Of a stretch of 64,000 bases of DNA, positions 31,496 to 43,560 are shown piece by piece; the first letter of the stretch is position 1, and each line of letters opens with the position of its first letter. A program made the position numbers and the translations under genes. The notes beneath the pieces are model-generated. The model saw only the letters and a list, made by a program, of their open reading frames with translations, was not told the DNA's origin and searched no databases. The DNA is from Adiantum capillus-veneris (taxonomy: Eukaryota; Streptophyta; Polypodiopsida; Polypodiales; Pteridaceae), in the NCBI GenBank assembly GCA_014529385.2, contig CM043944.1, forward strand, positions 56,033,768 through 56,097,767. The letters run 5' to 3'.

Positions 31496-32056
31496 TTATT
31501 GGCATTCGCCGTCGAGGTTTCCTGCTTTCTTTGCAAGTAACAGCTGTAACTCTACTGCTCCCTGTTTAATTGTCTTTTTTGCAAAAGGCAATTGCTTTGC
31601 CGACACTGTTGATGGAGTCGTAGTTGTTTTTAAGGGAAAAATTGGTTGGTCCGTATGGCCATTGCTTTCCATTTGTATTTTGTTGTTGCCAGTTTTTGTA
31701 GGATGATTTGGCACTTTCTCGTTTGCCACTGGTTTGTCTTTTTTTCGCATCCACATATGTCGGTTTTCCTTTTTGAAATGCAGCTGTTTGCTTTCCGTTG
31801 TTGCTTGTACTGAAGGGAGTTCCTTTTGCTTTTGCTTTGGTATCCAAATTTGAGTGACATTTGGATTATGGCTAAACATTTTCTTTGGGATCCATATCTG
31901 TTTTATGCCCGTGGTTTGTGGTTGAACCATCTGCTTTGTTGGAATCCTTTTGTTGCATTGTTGTTTGTCTGCCATGTCATTTCTATCCTTCCGCATCCAT
32001 ACTTGTTTTCCTTGTTTTGGTAGCCTAGATTTTTGCATTGTGGCCGTTGACTTCAT
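31496..32056 (-). pseudogene. W-x-P-K repeat protein, second locus
   Basis: An open frame of 186 codons, Lys- and Gln-rich, contains four Trp motifs: KQVWMRKDR, KQIWIPKKM, TQIWIPKQK and HMWMRKKDK, spaced about 20-35 residues apart. They are the same W-[IMV]-[PR]-K theme as at 1365-1970 and 17237-17520. The C-terminal part is Thr/Lys-rich. It follows, on the same strand, the retropepsin-like domain at 32602-32258 with about 200 bp between, and precedes a purine tract. Basic repeats around a conserved Trp would suit nucleic-acid binding, which is inference only. This locus is better preserved than the first. Confidence 0.5.
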
Positions 32057-32257
32057 GTGTCTGTAAGTAGTATGGTTAGCTTTTACCTAATTTTTGGTCT
32101 CGGGTATCATGTTGTTCTTTGATGGCATTTGTGATTTTGGCTTTGTTTCCAGTGATTGCATGGCTTGCAGTTGAGCATGCTGGTATTGCTGAGCAAAAGC
32201 TATCACCTGTTGTTCATGTTCATGCAGAATTTTGACTGTCTTTGCTTTCCAATCTAT

Positions 32258-32700
32258 CTACACATTGTAGTCTTTTTGCCAAGGTTTCCCCAGCATCATT
32301 GGGTGTTGTGTGGTTTCTTTTGTCACCACATAGAATTTGTGTGGGTAAATATATTGATGTATCTGTACATGCAATATAGTCCATCCCAATGTTTTCAACG
32401 GGTGTGATGTGCTACTTTCCAGCACTTGAGAAGTAGGATGAAGTTGACCTGTGACTTTGAGCTGTTGGTATAATCCGTAAGAGATCAAATTTGCTTGAGC
32501 ACCCGAATCAAGCAAGGCTGTTGATTCAACTTGATTGCTGCCCACTTTGACCGCAATTATTGGCTCAAAGTGGAAGACCAATACATTCTCCACACAGCTC
32601 AATATGAGACCATTCTCCTGCTAGCATAGTCGTTGTACTCTGAGCGCTATATCGAATCAGGGAAGCTTGGTCTTGACTTAAAGGACCAGGGATATGCTAT
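32258..32700 (-). pseudogene. Retropepsin-like aspartic protease domain
   Basis: The open part (32602-32258) reads VLVFHFEPIIAVKVG, then TALLDSGAQANLISYGLYQQL with an intact Asp-Ser-Gly active site (codons at 32501-32509), then TLGWTILHVQ, YPHKFYVVTK and MMLGKPWQKDYNV. The last block matches the I-L-G-x-P-W-[LM] end of gypsy-type retropepsins. Upstream in the same frame, interrupted by stops, is FDIALRVQRLC, which resembles the end of a gag region. One Asp is expected per subunit because retropepsins act as dimers. The W-x-P-K frame lies downstream, and no RT or integrase follows. The degenerate domain at 732-1151 is the closest relative in the window. Confidence 0.7.
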
Positions 32701-33711
32701 GTTGGATATCCTCTCTCAGATCTTGAAGGGGGGAACCCGGTGAAGATGAGGTTTATTGGCTTTAGATTGGTCCATACTTGGATGGGGCGCATGGAAAGAG
32801 ATGGTTACCCTCTGGAGCTGACAGTTGCAGATGGATAGCTACCAAGCAGGCATGAAGTCGCTCGTCATTTTATCCAAATTCGCCATGAATTAATTGCCTC
32901 TGTGTTACCCTATCAAAGAGAGGGATACACAAACGGTTTGTGATGCTAAAATCTTTTTGAGGAGACTCTTTTGTTATTATCACTTCAAGACATTGTTTGG
33001 CCACTGCTCTTATTCAAGCAACACAAAGATATCCCTTTGTAGAGCAGATGAGTTGCCAGATCAACGTAGAAGATGGATGTGTAAGTTGCTGAGCTTCTCA
33101 AATCTATATATGACTGGTGTAAATCTATTGGAGAGGTTTTGAGTTCTTGAAAGAGAGAGAAAAAAAGTGAGTTGAAGAAGTCTCATGAGAGATCGAGCTT
33201 TCAGCTACTGAAAGGCGACATTGTGCATGTGCCCATGCGTGTTCTCCACATTCTTCACGAACGTGTTACCAGACAATAAACCTTAGTTAACTCCAGGTCG
33301 GCTCCCAAAATTGAAACTTTCCGGTATTGCAAGTCACAAAAAAGATGCACTAGAGTGCAAAATTATCATGCATACTAAGTAACAAAAAAGGCCTAACAAA
33401 CATTTAACCTTTTGCATGCTTGGGATGACTTCATGATTGATCTAGCGCGGACAATGGGTGCCTCTTACACACTACTGGCTGCCCAAGGATGGCCAGCAGA
33501 TGCATGCAAAGACCTGGCAGCCATGGGAATGGCCATTTTTAGGTCTCCGTTCCCTGTTCCCATCTCAATTTCCCGTTCGTTCCCGATCCCCATTCTATGT
33601 CTCAGATATGAGTATCCGAAACAGGGAATGGCATTTCATGCATGTTGCCCTTTCCCGTTCCGGGTAACTATGAGCCATGTGCCAAAAGACATATCTTAGA
33701 CTCCCAGCCAG
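32701..33711. other. No convincing gene; possible primer-site-like sequence
   Basis: Short frames only. On the - strand TTTTGGGAGCCGACCTGGAG (about 33297-33316) looks like a retroelement primer-binding region but I could not pair it with an LTR. 33530-33660 is rich in GGGAA/TTCCC words on both strands and looks like a decayed repeat. Confidence 0.35.
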
Positions 33712-33754
<43 letters not shown>

Positions 33755-33757
33755 AAA
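33712..33757. repeat. Poly-C followed by poly-A
   Basis: Thirty-three C then thirteen A. A similar C-then-A junction occurs at about 38924-38955. Confidence 0.9.
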
Positions 33758-34005
33758 GACAACTTCCAAGAAACTCATCACAACTAAGCATGTGATATAT
33801 ATTACATACTAATGCTAGGAGGAGACAAACACCCCTCTTTCAAGTCCAATGCACCTTGAGCGGTCACTCTAGCAAAGAAAGACAAGTTGTGCTCTAGCTT
33901 TAATGACAACATTGTAAGTTTCAACCATAATTGACGGCACAAATATTTTGAATTCATACACCCTTTATGCACTGTGTGGATTGAGAAACAAGCTACTACA
34001 CAGCC

Positions 34006-35340
34006 TTATGACTGTTGAAGCGGAAGGAACGACACAATCTTGTGCTTGAAAACCTCGGGAGTCATTAGAAGCTTCACTCTAGCCACCTCTTTGCCTTCTA
34101 TGACAAACACTATGGTAGGTACAATGCGCACTGCCATCATCTTTGTAGCCTCCTGCATCACAACGACGACTAGTTTAAATACCAAATCAACCATAAATCA
34201 AGCTGTGTTTGGTTGAACAATCTAGCCACGAGCATTATATTACAGCTAGACTCTTAATATCCAAGGGTTCTGATCCGCTCTTGAGTCTTGAGGCGGCCAA
34301 GGCCTTCTTTTGTGATCCTACGCACAGAGCCTCCTCTCAATGCATTGAGAGAAGGCTACCCATTGAAGATAGCTACATGTGGATGGTATTTTAAGCACAT
34401 GCCAAACCCATGTTTACTAGCTAGTGTTTGAAAGGGGAGGGCACACCTCCCGTTTCCCGACAAGAAAAGGTTAGTCTAGGCAGAACCACATCAAAAACAA
34501 CGCCCCAGCAGTTTTCCCACATAGCCTGTCCTTGCTCTTAAGGTTTTTAAATGTCACCACCAATATGCAAACACAAACTACCCAAGGTCCATAGCTACAC
34601 ATGAGAGGTAGTCAGCAAAAAGAAGATGAAACCTACCAAAGGATTTTGATTGACGTACGGAGACAAGTAGCATGCCATAAATTCTAATGCAGAAAAATGC
34701 AGATACTGACAGAACTACTTTCACATATGTGTTTCCCATCTCTCTGTCTCAAAAATGACTGCATGAACCTGCAGGTCGAGCCTATCATCACGTGGACAGA
34801 TCAACGCTTTCTCTGTGCATGTAGCTTTGAGGCTTTGTTAAAAGATTTTTGGCAAGTTTTGCCCATAGAAACCAGAGCTAGCAATCACATGCGCACACAA
34901 GCCATAATGTGTGTAGTTTCGTTTCAATGGAAATCATGGTCAAAAGCATACATTTATGCTTGTTCACATACCAATACAAAACAGCACTTGAAGGTAATGT
35001 ACATATGTTCATGGATGGTTCAAACCCTAATTTACATTCCATGAAGGACAATGTGCAAAAGCTCTGCACCACTTCTTGTGCCTCTCTCTTTCTGCGGCAA
35101 AAAAATACACGCACTAGCTCAGCCATTCAATCGATTATGCGCGAGCGTGCGTACCTTGACTTCGTCGATGTCTAGTTTGCAAAACACCACGTTTGGAAAA
35201 TCTTTCTTCTGCTGCACCATCATGTCATACATGACCTTTGAAGGCTCGCTCCACGATCCGTAGAACATCGCTACATTCTGCCAGTGAGAAACGTCATACA
35301 AGGTTAAGAAGAGGGCATGCATCAGTGTATCACACACACA

Positions 35341-35398
<58 letters not shown>

Positions 35399-35501
35399 CC
35401 AGTTGATTGGCAACGATGCAGTCCTCTACTGTGGCCATCCATGAGTTTGCAGAAGGGCAGTGTATGACATTGTTCTCATCAACCGTGCTTGAGTTCTGCA
35501 T
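34006..35501 (-). CDS. Thioredoxin h-type protein with cysteine-free active site (three exons)
   Basis: Exon 1 is 35501-35400 (ATG, 34 codons), exon 2 is 35277-35155 (41 codons) and exon 3 is 34152-34006 (48 codons plus TAA); both introns are GT-AG and in phase 0, giving 123 residues, the usual length for thioredoxin h. The fold is clear: VIHCPSANSWMATV opening, NVAMFYGSWSEPSK at the active-site strand, FPNVVFCKLDIDEVK, then VRIVPTIVFVIEGKEVARV with the conserved cis-Pro (Pro87). The intron after DIDEVK is where plant thioredoxin h genes have one. The W-C-G-P-C motif is replaced by W43-S-E-P-S47, so it cannot perform dithiol exchange at that site; Cys15, Cys28 and Cys67 remain. There is no signal peptide, so it is probably cytosolic. 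Redox-independent binding or chaperone roles are possible. The exon model was read by eye. Confidence 0.8.
35331..35394. repeat. (CA)n then (GA)n inside thioredoxin intron 1
   Basis: About 30 nt of CA-type repeat followed by about 34 nt of GA repeat. On the gene's strand this is a CT run directly after the intron 1 donor site. Confidence 0.9.
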
Positions 35502-35503
35502 AT

Positions 35504-35507
<4 letters not shown>

Positions 35508-35555
<48 letters not shown>
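35508..35555. repeat. (CT)n then (CA)n just upstream of the thioredoxin start codon
   Basis: The run starts 7 bp upstream of the ATG on the gene's strand, so it lies in the 5' UTR or core promoter. GA/CT runs of this kind are common in plant 5' UTRs. Confidence 0.85.
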
Positions 35556-35764
35556 ATTTTTTATAGAAAAAAAAAAACACAGTCTCTCTCTCAAATTAAA
35601 ATTCTCAATGCCCGGAGAGATCCTTGCATTCAAGAATTTATAAGGCTCATGCTAAATATAATCCACTAATGATTATGAGCTCTTAAAAACAAAAAAATTA
35701 TAAGACCCGCCGGAGATGTGGGTGTGGGTGAGTAGGTGCAATCCTGTAAAACTAGTCGAAGCCA

Positions 35765-37065
35765 AGCTTTGAGCGGTTTTTTGGCTTTGTAAAAGAAACC
35801 TTTAGGGTTCTGTTGGGTTAGGGAGATTTTATTGTTTTTAGTGCATGATGGAGACTTACCTTTCATTTCACATCATGACAGTCTTTACTTTTCTTGCATT
35901 CTGTTGTTCTAGAATGCTAACGTAAAGCTTCACCTTGCATAATTTTAGTAAATTCTACACACACACATGTTTTTTTGAGTTTCTAAAAGAAACCCTTAGT
36001 GTTGGGTTGGCTTAGGGGGCACTTTATATTTTTCAGTGCATGATGGACACTTACCTTTCATTTTACGTACTATCTTTATTTTTCTTGCATTCTATTGTTT
36101 TAGAATACTAAAGTGAAGTTTCACCTTACATAATTTTAGTAAATTTTACACACACGCACATATATGTTTTTTTTGCATTCTGTTGTTTTAAAATGCTAAA
36201 GTGAAGCTTCACCTCTAATAAATTCTACACACACATATATTAATTAGTTCTTTCATTTCACAATTTTACATAGCTTTACATTTCTTGCATTTTATAGCTT
36301 GATTCCAATTAATGTTAACATTAAGCGGCTATTGATTGAGTTTCCTCCTCACAAAGAAAAAAACCAGAAATACTAGAAGAAATTTTGAGGTTTGCAAAAT
36401 GTTTAGTCGATTTTCTCACATATTTCATCCGTTTTTCTTTCATTTACCATGGTTTGCAACTAGCTAGTCTCGATTTTCAATGGGCTCAAGACTAAGCTGA
36501 TGCGATCCTTTTCCAAACACTGATACCAGTTTGTAATTTTATCACTTTTTTATTGTTTTTGAAAGCCGTCGTGACTCTTTCACTTGTTTTGCATTCTATT
36601 GTTTTAGAATGCTAAAGTGAAGCTTCACCTTGCATAATCCTAATAAATTCTACATACACACATATATTAATTAGTTCTTTTTATTTTACCTTTCATTTCA
36701 CAACTTCACATGGCTTTACATTTATTGCATTTCACAACTTGATTCCAATCAGTGTTAACGTTAGAGAAAGTCTCTTTTATTAAGCAGTTGTTGATTGAGT
36801 TTCCTCCTCACAAAGAAGAAAACCAAAAATACTAGCAAAATTTTTGAGATTTGTAGAATTTTTGGACGACTTTCTCACATATTTTATCGATTTTTCTCCC
36901 GTTTACCATGGTTTGCAGCTAGCTACTCTCGATTTTCAATCGACTCAAGACTAACTTGAGTCAATCCTTTTCCAAACACTAATTCCAGTTTAATTCAACC
37001 TAACAATTTTATCACTTTCTTATTGTTTTGAAAGCCGTCGTGACCCTTTCACTTGTTTAAACAAA
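35765..37065. repeat. Left arm of a long inverted repeat, with internal tandem copies
   Basis: A block with GCATTCTATTGTTTTAGAAT, AAAGTGAAGCTTCACCTTGC, AATTCTACACACAC and TTTCCTCCTCACAAAG is present in up to four partial copies (near 35.89, 36.08, 36.18 and 36.60 kb). Its last copy aligns almost end to end with the reverse complement of 40156-40800. No reading frame is seen. Confidence 0.75.
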
Positions 37066-40000
37066 ATTATAAGACCCAACATTCAAACTCGGAATTTATA
37101 AGATTATAATACATAGTGGCTACTTTCAATTTATAATACCTAGGAATCTCCCCCAATTCCCTACATTCCTTGCCTTGCTATGTAAGCACAAGTAAAACTC
37201 CAAGCACGAGCAGGTTTCGAACCCCCGTGGCGCTTGTGTAGCTAACTCACCGAAGCAGCTTGTGCTCGCACGTGTGTACATCAACTTTTTTTAAAAAAAC
37301 TTCAATTGTTCGTGCAAGCTACCGACCACCTGCGTCTTGCCCACTTCGTTCCTCTTTCTACTCCACCACGTGTGCCTTTTACCTTGCCATTTGATCTTCA
37401 AAAGAGCATCTTCATTTTGCCTAATCGCTGTTTTCTAAAATGTGTAGGACATACAAACTCGTAAATTTTACCAGTTTCCTTCTTCACAAAGCTCGAGGAA
37501 TTTTGCAATTTTAGCTGGTTTAAAATACATTGACCCCAGTTCTTTACTTTAAACAAAATATAATAGTTGAGAATGAGCATCTCGTAAGGTCAGGTCAAGA
37601 CATCCCACTACTCCGTACCTGGCACTAGGTAGGGCTACTTTTTATCCATTTTGGAGTATTTTGCCCATTTGATTGGGAAACCCTCTTGCCAACATATCTC
37701 ACATTAAGTACGGGGATCAACGGTGACAACAAAAAGGGGGGGTATTTCAATGAAAGTCGTATCGATGGAGAAGGCTCATCCTTGGCATTTTATGCATTTT
37801 TGGGTATTTTGCCCGTTAGATCGAGAAACCGTCCGACCAACATGATTCACATCGAGTAAGGGGATCGAAGGTGACGGGGTGATTCAATGAAAGTGGTGAT
37901 GGAGAAGACTCATCCTTGGCTCCAAGTGTTTTGCCCACAATATTTATTACGATAGAGGGACTAATGGAAGTATAATTAAACTCTAGAAGCCATTTTCAAA
38001 CAATCTAGGCGGTGCGGGAAGCATGCGATCTGTGTGGTGCTTTGCCAAGCCTACGAGGGATGGAGAGCATGGGGGCTCCAAGGCATTGCATGTGGCAAGG
38101 GTCTTGCATCAACAATTTGTAGCAGATTTGGTGACGGACTGCGTTAGTGTGGCGAGGTTTGGCTCCAGTGGGGAGCTGCTCTCGGCCATCTACTTAGCTT
38201 CGGAATGCTTTCCTTCACCCCCCTCAATTTTTGCATTTAGGGAGAAACCATCCCTCCCTCCTCATCCCCATGAGGGATTTGGTGACTGGTTTCATTATGT
38301 GCTCATGATCCCCATGAGGGATTTGGTGGTTGGTTCCATTATGTGGTATGTTGTCCGTGTGGCGTTTTGACATGGAGCTAGTGTATGGCAGACGCTTCTC
38401 CATGGTGGTATTGAATCGTCTCATGGGATGGGGCTTTGCCCTCCATATGGTGTGTTTGTCCGTGGCACGGTACTGGTGCTCCTTGAGGACTTGATGTTGG
38501 TGCTAGGCTCCCCATTAAAGATTGTGGTTGGGGTCTTTGGCTCAGCTTTTCCATTGAGAAGTGATGGAGCTTGCATGCTCCCCCCTTATGCAGCTACTGC
38601 TATGTGATTGAACTTTATTTTGTCGGGTGGCTCCCTTATTTGATGGGTGTTTTTTTTAGTCTGATATGATCTTGGTAATCATGGGGTGGTTCCCATGTTA
38701 GCCATGGATCCTCTTGTATTTCTTTTTAGGTGTTCTTTATGATGTCATGGCTTGGTCATCTGAGCATGGCTTATATCTGTAAGTTTATGGTATTGTTAAT
38801 ATCTACTCACCATTGTGAGTTTTGCTAGAAAAAAAACATGTATAAGCCATCTTAGGGAAATTAAACACGAAATTTATAAACTCCAAGGGTTTTACTCCTC
38901 CCGGAGTTTTGTACCAACATCAGCCCCCCCCCCCCCCCCCCAAAAAAAAAAAAAAGGACCTTTATAATTCTAGGAAGACCTTTCTAATTTTACAGTTATG
39001 TTCTTAATTTAACATTCCTTTTTTTTTCAAAACCCACAATCTGCGGGTGAATATATTATATCAACCAAAAAAATCAAAACAAAATTAGCATGAGCCACGA
39101 ATACCAACTAGGATCATAAGACATCAAAACCATACTTCTCAAAAACAAGAAACAAGGTGAAAATTTACTATGACCTACATAAAACTATTGAGAAGAATTT
39201 CATAATAAGAGAAATAAGGTGAAGAGACACAAAGGTCTGCTCAACTAAGGGGAGGAAAGAGATTTATGGAAAGTAAGTTTAAATGAGTGCCTACAATATT
39301 CAAATAAAATTTTATTGTGATTTAATATAAAATATATTATCAATTATACATACATAATTTCAAATAGTTTATATATTAAGAAAGTCCCCAATTAAATAAC
39401 AAGGTAAAAGATGCACATTCTACATTATCATTTGAAAACAAAGTAAAATGAAAAGGAAATAAAATAAAAATATACACTATATTATTCATTATACATACAC
39501 AAGCTAGATTCACAAGAGCCGGTGGCAAAACCTCCCACTCTTTCTTCCACTTCTTTCTTCATTCACAAGGGACACAGGTGCTTCATTCTGCAAGATTTTG
39601 ACGTCCAATGAGTTGTAATGTAGTGTTAGTGTTGAGCAACACATAGCCATTGGACTCAATTCAGGCACTACGATCCATGTTTTGTATTGAAAAGTGGATG
39701 TTAGAACTACTCTTCTGGGGGAGGGGAGGAGAGGGGAGGGGTCTCACTAATTGCTTAGTGGGTAGTACATTTCCTATTGTGCCAATGGACAGCCTCCATG
39801 ATGGAGGCACGCTCCTTTTTTAATGTCTTTCGTCGGCTCTTGGAAACCCGACCACAATCACGAATGGTTTATACACACTATCATTAAAAAAACAAAATAA
39901 AATAAAAAAGATACATTAAAAAACTAAAATAAAAAAATATACTACTATCTTCGTAAAAAGAGACAGATTAAATAAACATAGAGAAAATAAAATAATTTAA

Positions 40001-40155
40001 CAACTCAATGAGATGAATCTTTGTGAAGTTCTTAAATAAAAGAATAAAAGGACTCTTTACAAATGAAAATAATAATCAGTTATTAAATGAATACTTCACA
40101 TAGGAATCAAACTCCTACTAATACTCTTTAATATTTTGTTCTTTAAAGTCTTTTT
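37066..40155. other. Spacer between inverted-repeat arms
   Basis: No gene recognised. A 115-codon frame at 38023-38370 (+) has no known domain. 37654-37930 holds two copies of a ~140-bp unit (TATTTTGCCC, GATTGGGAAACC or GATCGAGAAACC, GGAGAAG, CTCATCCTTGGC). A C19-A13 run lies at about 38924-38955. 39.0-40.1 kb is very AT-rich. Confidence 0.45.
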
Positions 40156-40800
40156 TAACATGAAAAACAAGTGACAGGGTCACAACGGCTTTCTATAAAA
40201 ATAAGAAAGTGATAAAGTCATTAGGTTGAGTTTAAATGGAATGAATATTTGGGAAAGGATTGCCTAAGTTTAGTCTTGAGCCAGTTAAAAATTGAGACTA
40301 GCCGGTTGTACATCATGGTAAAGACAAGAAAAACAATGAAATATAATATAAAAAAAATCAAAATTCTTGCAAGTTTTAAATTTATGCTAGTATTTTCGGT
40401 TCGCTTCTTTGTGAGGAGGAAATTAAGCTAACGATCGCTTGAATAAAAGAGACTTTCTCAAATATTGACTAGAATTAATTTATAAAATGCAAAAAAAGTC
40501 AAGCCATGTGAAGCTGTGAAATAAAATGTGAAATAAAAAAAACTCATCAATATATGTGTGTGTGTATCTATAGAATTTACTAGAATTATGCAAGGTAAAG
40601 CTTCACTTTGACATTCTAAAACAATAGAATGTAAGAAAAGTAAAGATATGTTAGGATGTGAAATAAAAAGATCCATTTATTATTTTATAATTGAAACGAC
40701 ATTTAAGGTAAGGCTCGATCATCACTGAAAACATTGAAAGTATGCCCAACCCAACTCTCCTCTAAGGCTTCTTTTAGAAAGCCAAAAATGAAAGCACGTT
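40156..40800. repeat. Right arm of the long inverted repeat
   Basis: Read on the - strand it repeats the order of the left arm: TTTGGCTTTCTAAAAGAA, TTGGGTTGGG, ACATTCTATTGTTTTAGAAT, GTGAAGCTTTACCTTGCATA, TTTCCTCCTCACAAAGAA, GACTAAACTTAGGCAATCC and AAAGCCGTTGTGACC. The arms are clearly diverged. Confidence 0.75.
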
Positions 40801-42914
40801 TGGAAATAGCATTTGAAAAGAAATGATTTATTTCTCTTCAACTTTTACGGGACACATGTCAAGCAACTAGAATTGAATGACATTCACCATATGGATACTG
40901 AGACTTTTAGCATGCCAAAAATGACACTAGTATTGTAAAACATGTGGTATCACAATAAAATATTATGTTTTTTGAATGAAAAAAGTGTAACAAGGAACTA
41001 TTTAGATTACATATATTTCAAAAGCATAAAATGTATTGTTTGACACAATACTCAATGCCAGAGAGAGGATACACAAATGTTTCTTACAAGGGTCTAAAAG
41101 AAATAATAAAAGAAAGTTTATTATCATTAGCTTGCCATGTGGCACTCATCAGCAAGCTTTATCCAATGGTCCAGTGATGCGCCCAAAATCCAACCCTTTA
41201 CTAAGGACTACTTATGTAGTCCAAAAAAAACCTTAAGGTTAAAACTTGAGCTTGAATTATAAATCCCAACCAATTATCAATGCCATGAAAATTTGTTTTT
41301 AAATAGAAATGATGAGAAAAGAGAGATCTTCTAGTACCCAAGGCTATTCCTCAAGTCTCCATCTCACATCCAATATATGGCAGGTCCAAATTTGATTTGA
41401 TTTGATTTGATTCCAACTTTGGATTGTTTCTCGCTGGCGGAAGATCTTGGACAAGGAGATTAGCAATGAAGAATTTCATCCGCCCTAAAAGAAAATTATG
41501 CATCTCCTCCATGCAGAGCTTTGCTCTTTATTACCTCCCACCTTCCAACTAAGTGCACATACCACCTCATCCACCTCACTATCATGCACCCATGACTGAG
41601 AGAAGCGTCCCTTACTTTTTCTAAGCCTAGCCAAGGATGTAGGTTTAGATTTGATAGTGGGTTTTCCACCCCTACTACCCTAAACAACCCAAAATGAAAA
41701 GCACCTGATGATTCTATGGATCTAGGTTATAATTTTACAAAACCACCTACCCTCCCCCTATTACCAAAACATTTTTTGTAGCCAAAGAAAATTAGGGCAC
41801 GCTTTATCTCTTTTGGTAATTAGGTCAGAAGTTGAAGGATTTACTGGTATTTATACTGAAACTATGAAAATTATGCTAGTATTTAAAGGCAAGCTCATAA
41901 TCTAGTTGAGATTTTGCAAATTTAGCGGGTTGAAAATACACTAAAACCCCGTCCCTTCCCCCCATGGCGCACGCCCTTCCTTCCTTTAATGCATTGTAGT
42001 ACTCAATCTTGAAGAAGGTTCATTTTCAAGGGTTACATCACTCCCTTTGGTGCTTTAAATTTCGTACTACAAAGTGCATAAAATAAATCTTGTGTGATTG
42101 CATCTATCTTGCAAAATCTAAGGAAAATTTGTGCTTTGTAGAGTCCCATATCCCCCTTAGTGCTCACATATTCCAATTTCTAGTGTCAATTAATGGATTG
42201 AAAATGAAAAATCTTGGTTGTAAATAGATCAAACCTTGATTCTTGATTTTCAAGGTAAAAAATTAGACATTTGAGATATAAAGCATGGGAATACCTAGAT
42301 TTTGGCATAAATCAAGCTTGTCTCATGAGTCGGCGCTTAAAAAGCTTGGCCAAGAAAATGGTTGTTTTTGAGCCGTGACTATCTAGCCCTTTTGAAGCTG
42401 GTTGATGAGGTTGGTGGGTAGTGTTGAAGAAAGGTCCATTTTTAGGTGTTGCATCGTTCTCTTTTGGTGAAGGTGTAGAACCCTTGTCCCCCCATTTTAA
42501 TGCATGTATTTAAGAAGGTTCATTTTCAAGGTGAATTTTATAATACATCCTTGGTGTTGATGTTTTTGGCTTTCTAAAACAATCCTTAGAGTCATAGAGA
42601 AGAAGAGAGTTAGTTGTACTCTATGGTACATTTGATATTTTATTATTTGGTGTTGTGATTCTACCTACCTTTTCATAGGAAAGCATTGAAATCTTCTTTT
42701 GTTGTCCAATCTTGGTGCACTGAGCTAGTGAGCATACATGTGCATAAAGTAGGTTTAGTTTCCAATGTTGGTACTCTCTTAGCTGTAGTTTTCCTAGTTG
42801 TAGGTTTTTGTCCTTCAGAAGGCCATAGGAGAGTGGGTAGAGAATTGTGCACTTTCTGGATCGTTGATTAAAAATCACAGATTGGCGACACATGTCAGGT
42901 GAGTTTGTTTTATA
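40801..42914. other. No gene seen
   Basis: About 2.1 kb without a convincing reading frame. A phrase like AAGAAGGTTCATTTTCAAGG followed by an ACATC/GCATC block recurs near 42013, 42431 and 42510, and a (GATTT)n-type run lies at about 41395-41413. Confidence 0.45.
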
Positions 42915-43560
42915 ATGTATACGGATCTTTCCATCATTGTAACTTGGTCCCTTCTTTTACTGCTTAATTGACTTCTTTGTTTTATAAAAATTATATTTTT
43001 TCTTAATAATGTAAATGGATCTTTCCATCATTGTAATTTGGACCTTTTTTTCAATGCTCATTAGACTTTTTTTCTTTTTTAAATCTTTGTTTACTTTATA
43101 AGTTGTATATAAGTTATATTTTCCTTTTAGAATGTAAGTCTCTTTTATCATTGTAATTTGGTCCCATTATTTAATACTCACTTGACTTTTTTTTTTAAAT
43201 CTTTGTTAATTTATAAATGAGTCTCTTCATTTAAGGATCTAATGACTTTCTTGTCAACTTTTTGATTTAAAATATGTTTTTTTTCTTATAAATTTTATTT
43301 TCATTTACAGACAATTTCTTACTAAAAAATTATTAATTGTCTTTAATGAAAGAATCTTTTCACCACTGAGAATTTTTTTTCAACTTTTGTTTTTGATATG
43401 CAAATGTGTACCTTATTACTTTAGTGCATGTATTATTATTAGAGATTAGTTTTATAATTTTTTCACAACTATGATTTTTTTTTCAACTTTTTGTTTGATA
43501 TGTAAATTTCACCTTGTTACTTTAGTGCATGTATTATTATTAGGGATAATGTTTAGATAT
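42915..43560. repeat. Degenerate tandem repeats, AT-rich
   Basis: The phrase GGATCTTTCCATCATTGTAA plus CTTGGTCC and GACTTTTTT recurs about every 105 bp from 42920 to 43290 (about four copies). Then a ~115-bp unit with GATATGCAAAT and TTAGTGCATGTATTATTATT occurs twice (43395-43560). Confidence 0.7.

Noticed and set aside
31496-32056. The W-x-P-K frame as an antimicrobial or toxin-like repeat protein
   Set aside because: There is no signal peptide, no cysteine pattern and no family match. The context is a retroelement-type locus.
34697-35044. + strand frame of 115 codons across the thioredoxin region
   Set aside because: It lies in intron 2 of the well-supported opposite-strand gene and has no protein signature.
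37200-37275. tRNA-like sequence on the - strand (GGGGGTTCGAAACC, a B-box match, with a TAGC-type A-box-like segment)
   Set aside because: The two boxes are much too close for a tRNA, and no cloverleaf can be drawn. It may be a SINE scrap, but nothing else supports that.
38023-38370. A 115-codon + strand frame in the inverted-repeat spacer as a gene
   Set aside because: There is no recognisable motif, and it contains a direct repeat of CCCATGAGGGATTTGGTG. The downstream sequence is repeat-like.
42621-43151. Short frames over 42.6-43.2 kb
   Set aside because: They lie in AT-rich tandem repeats and have low-complexity composition.
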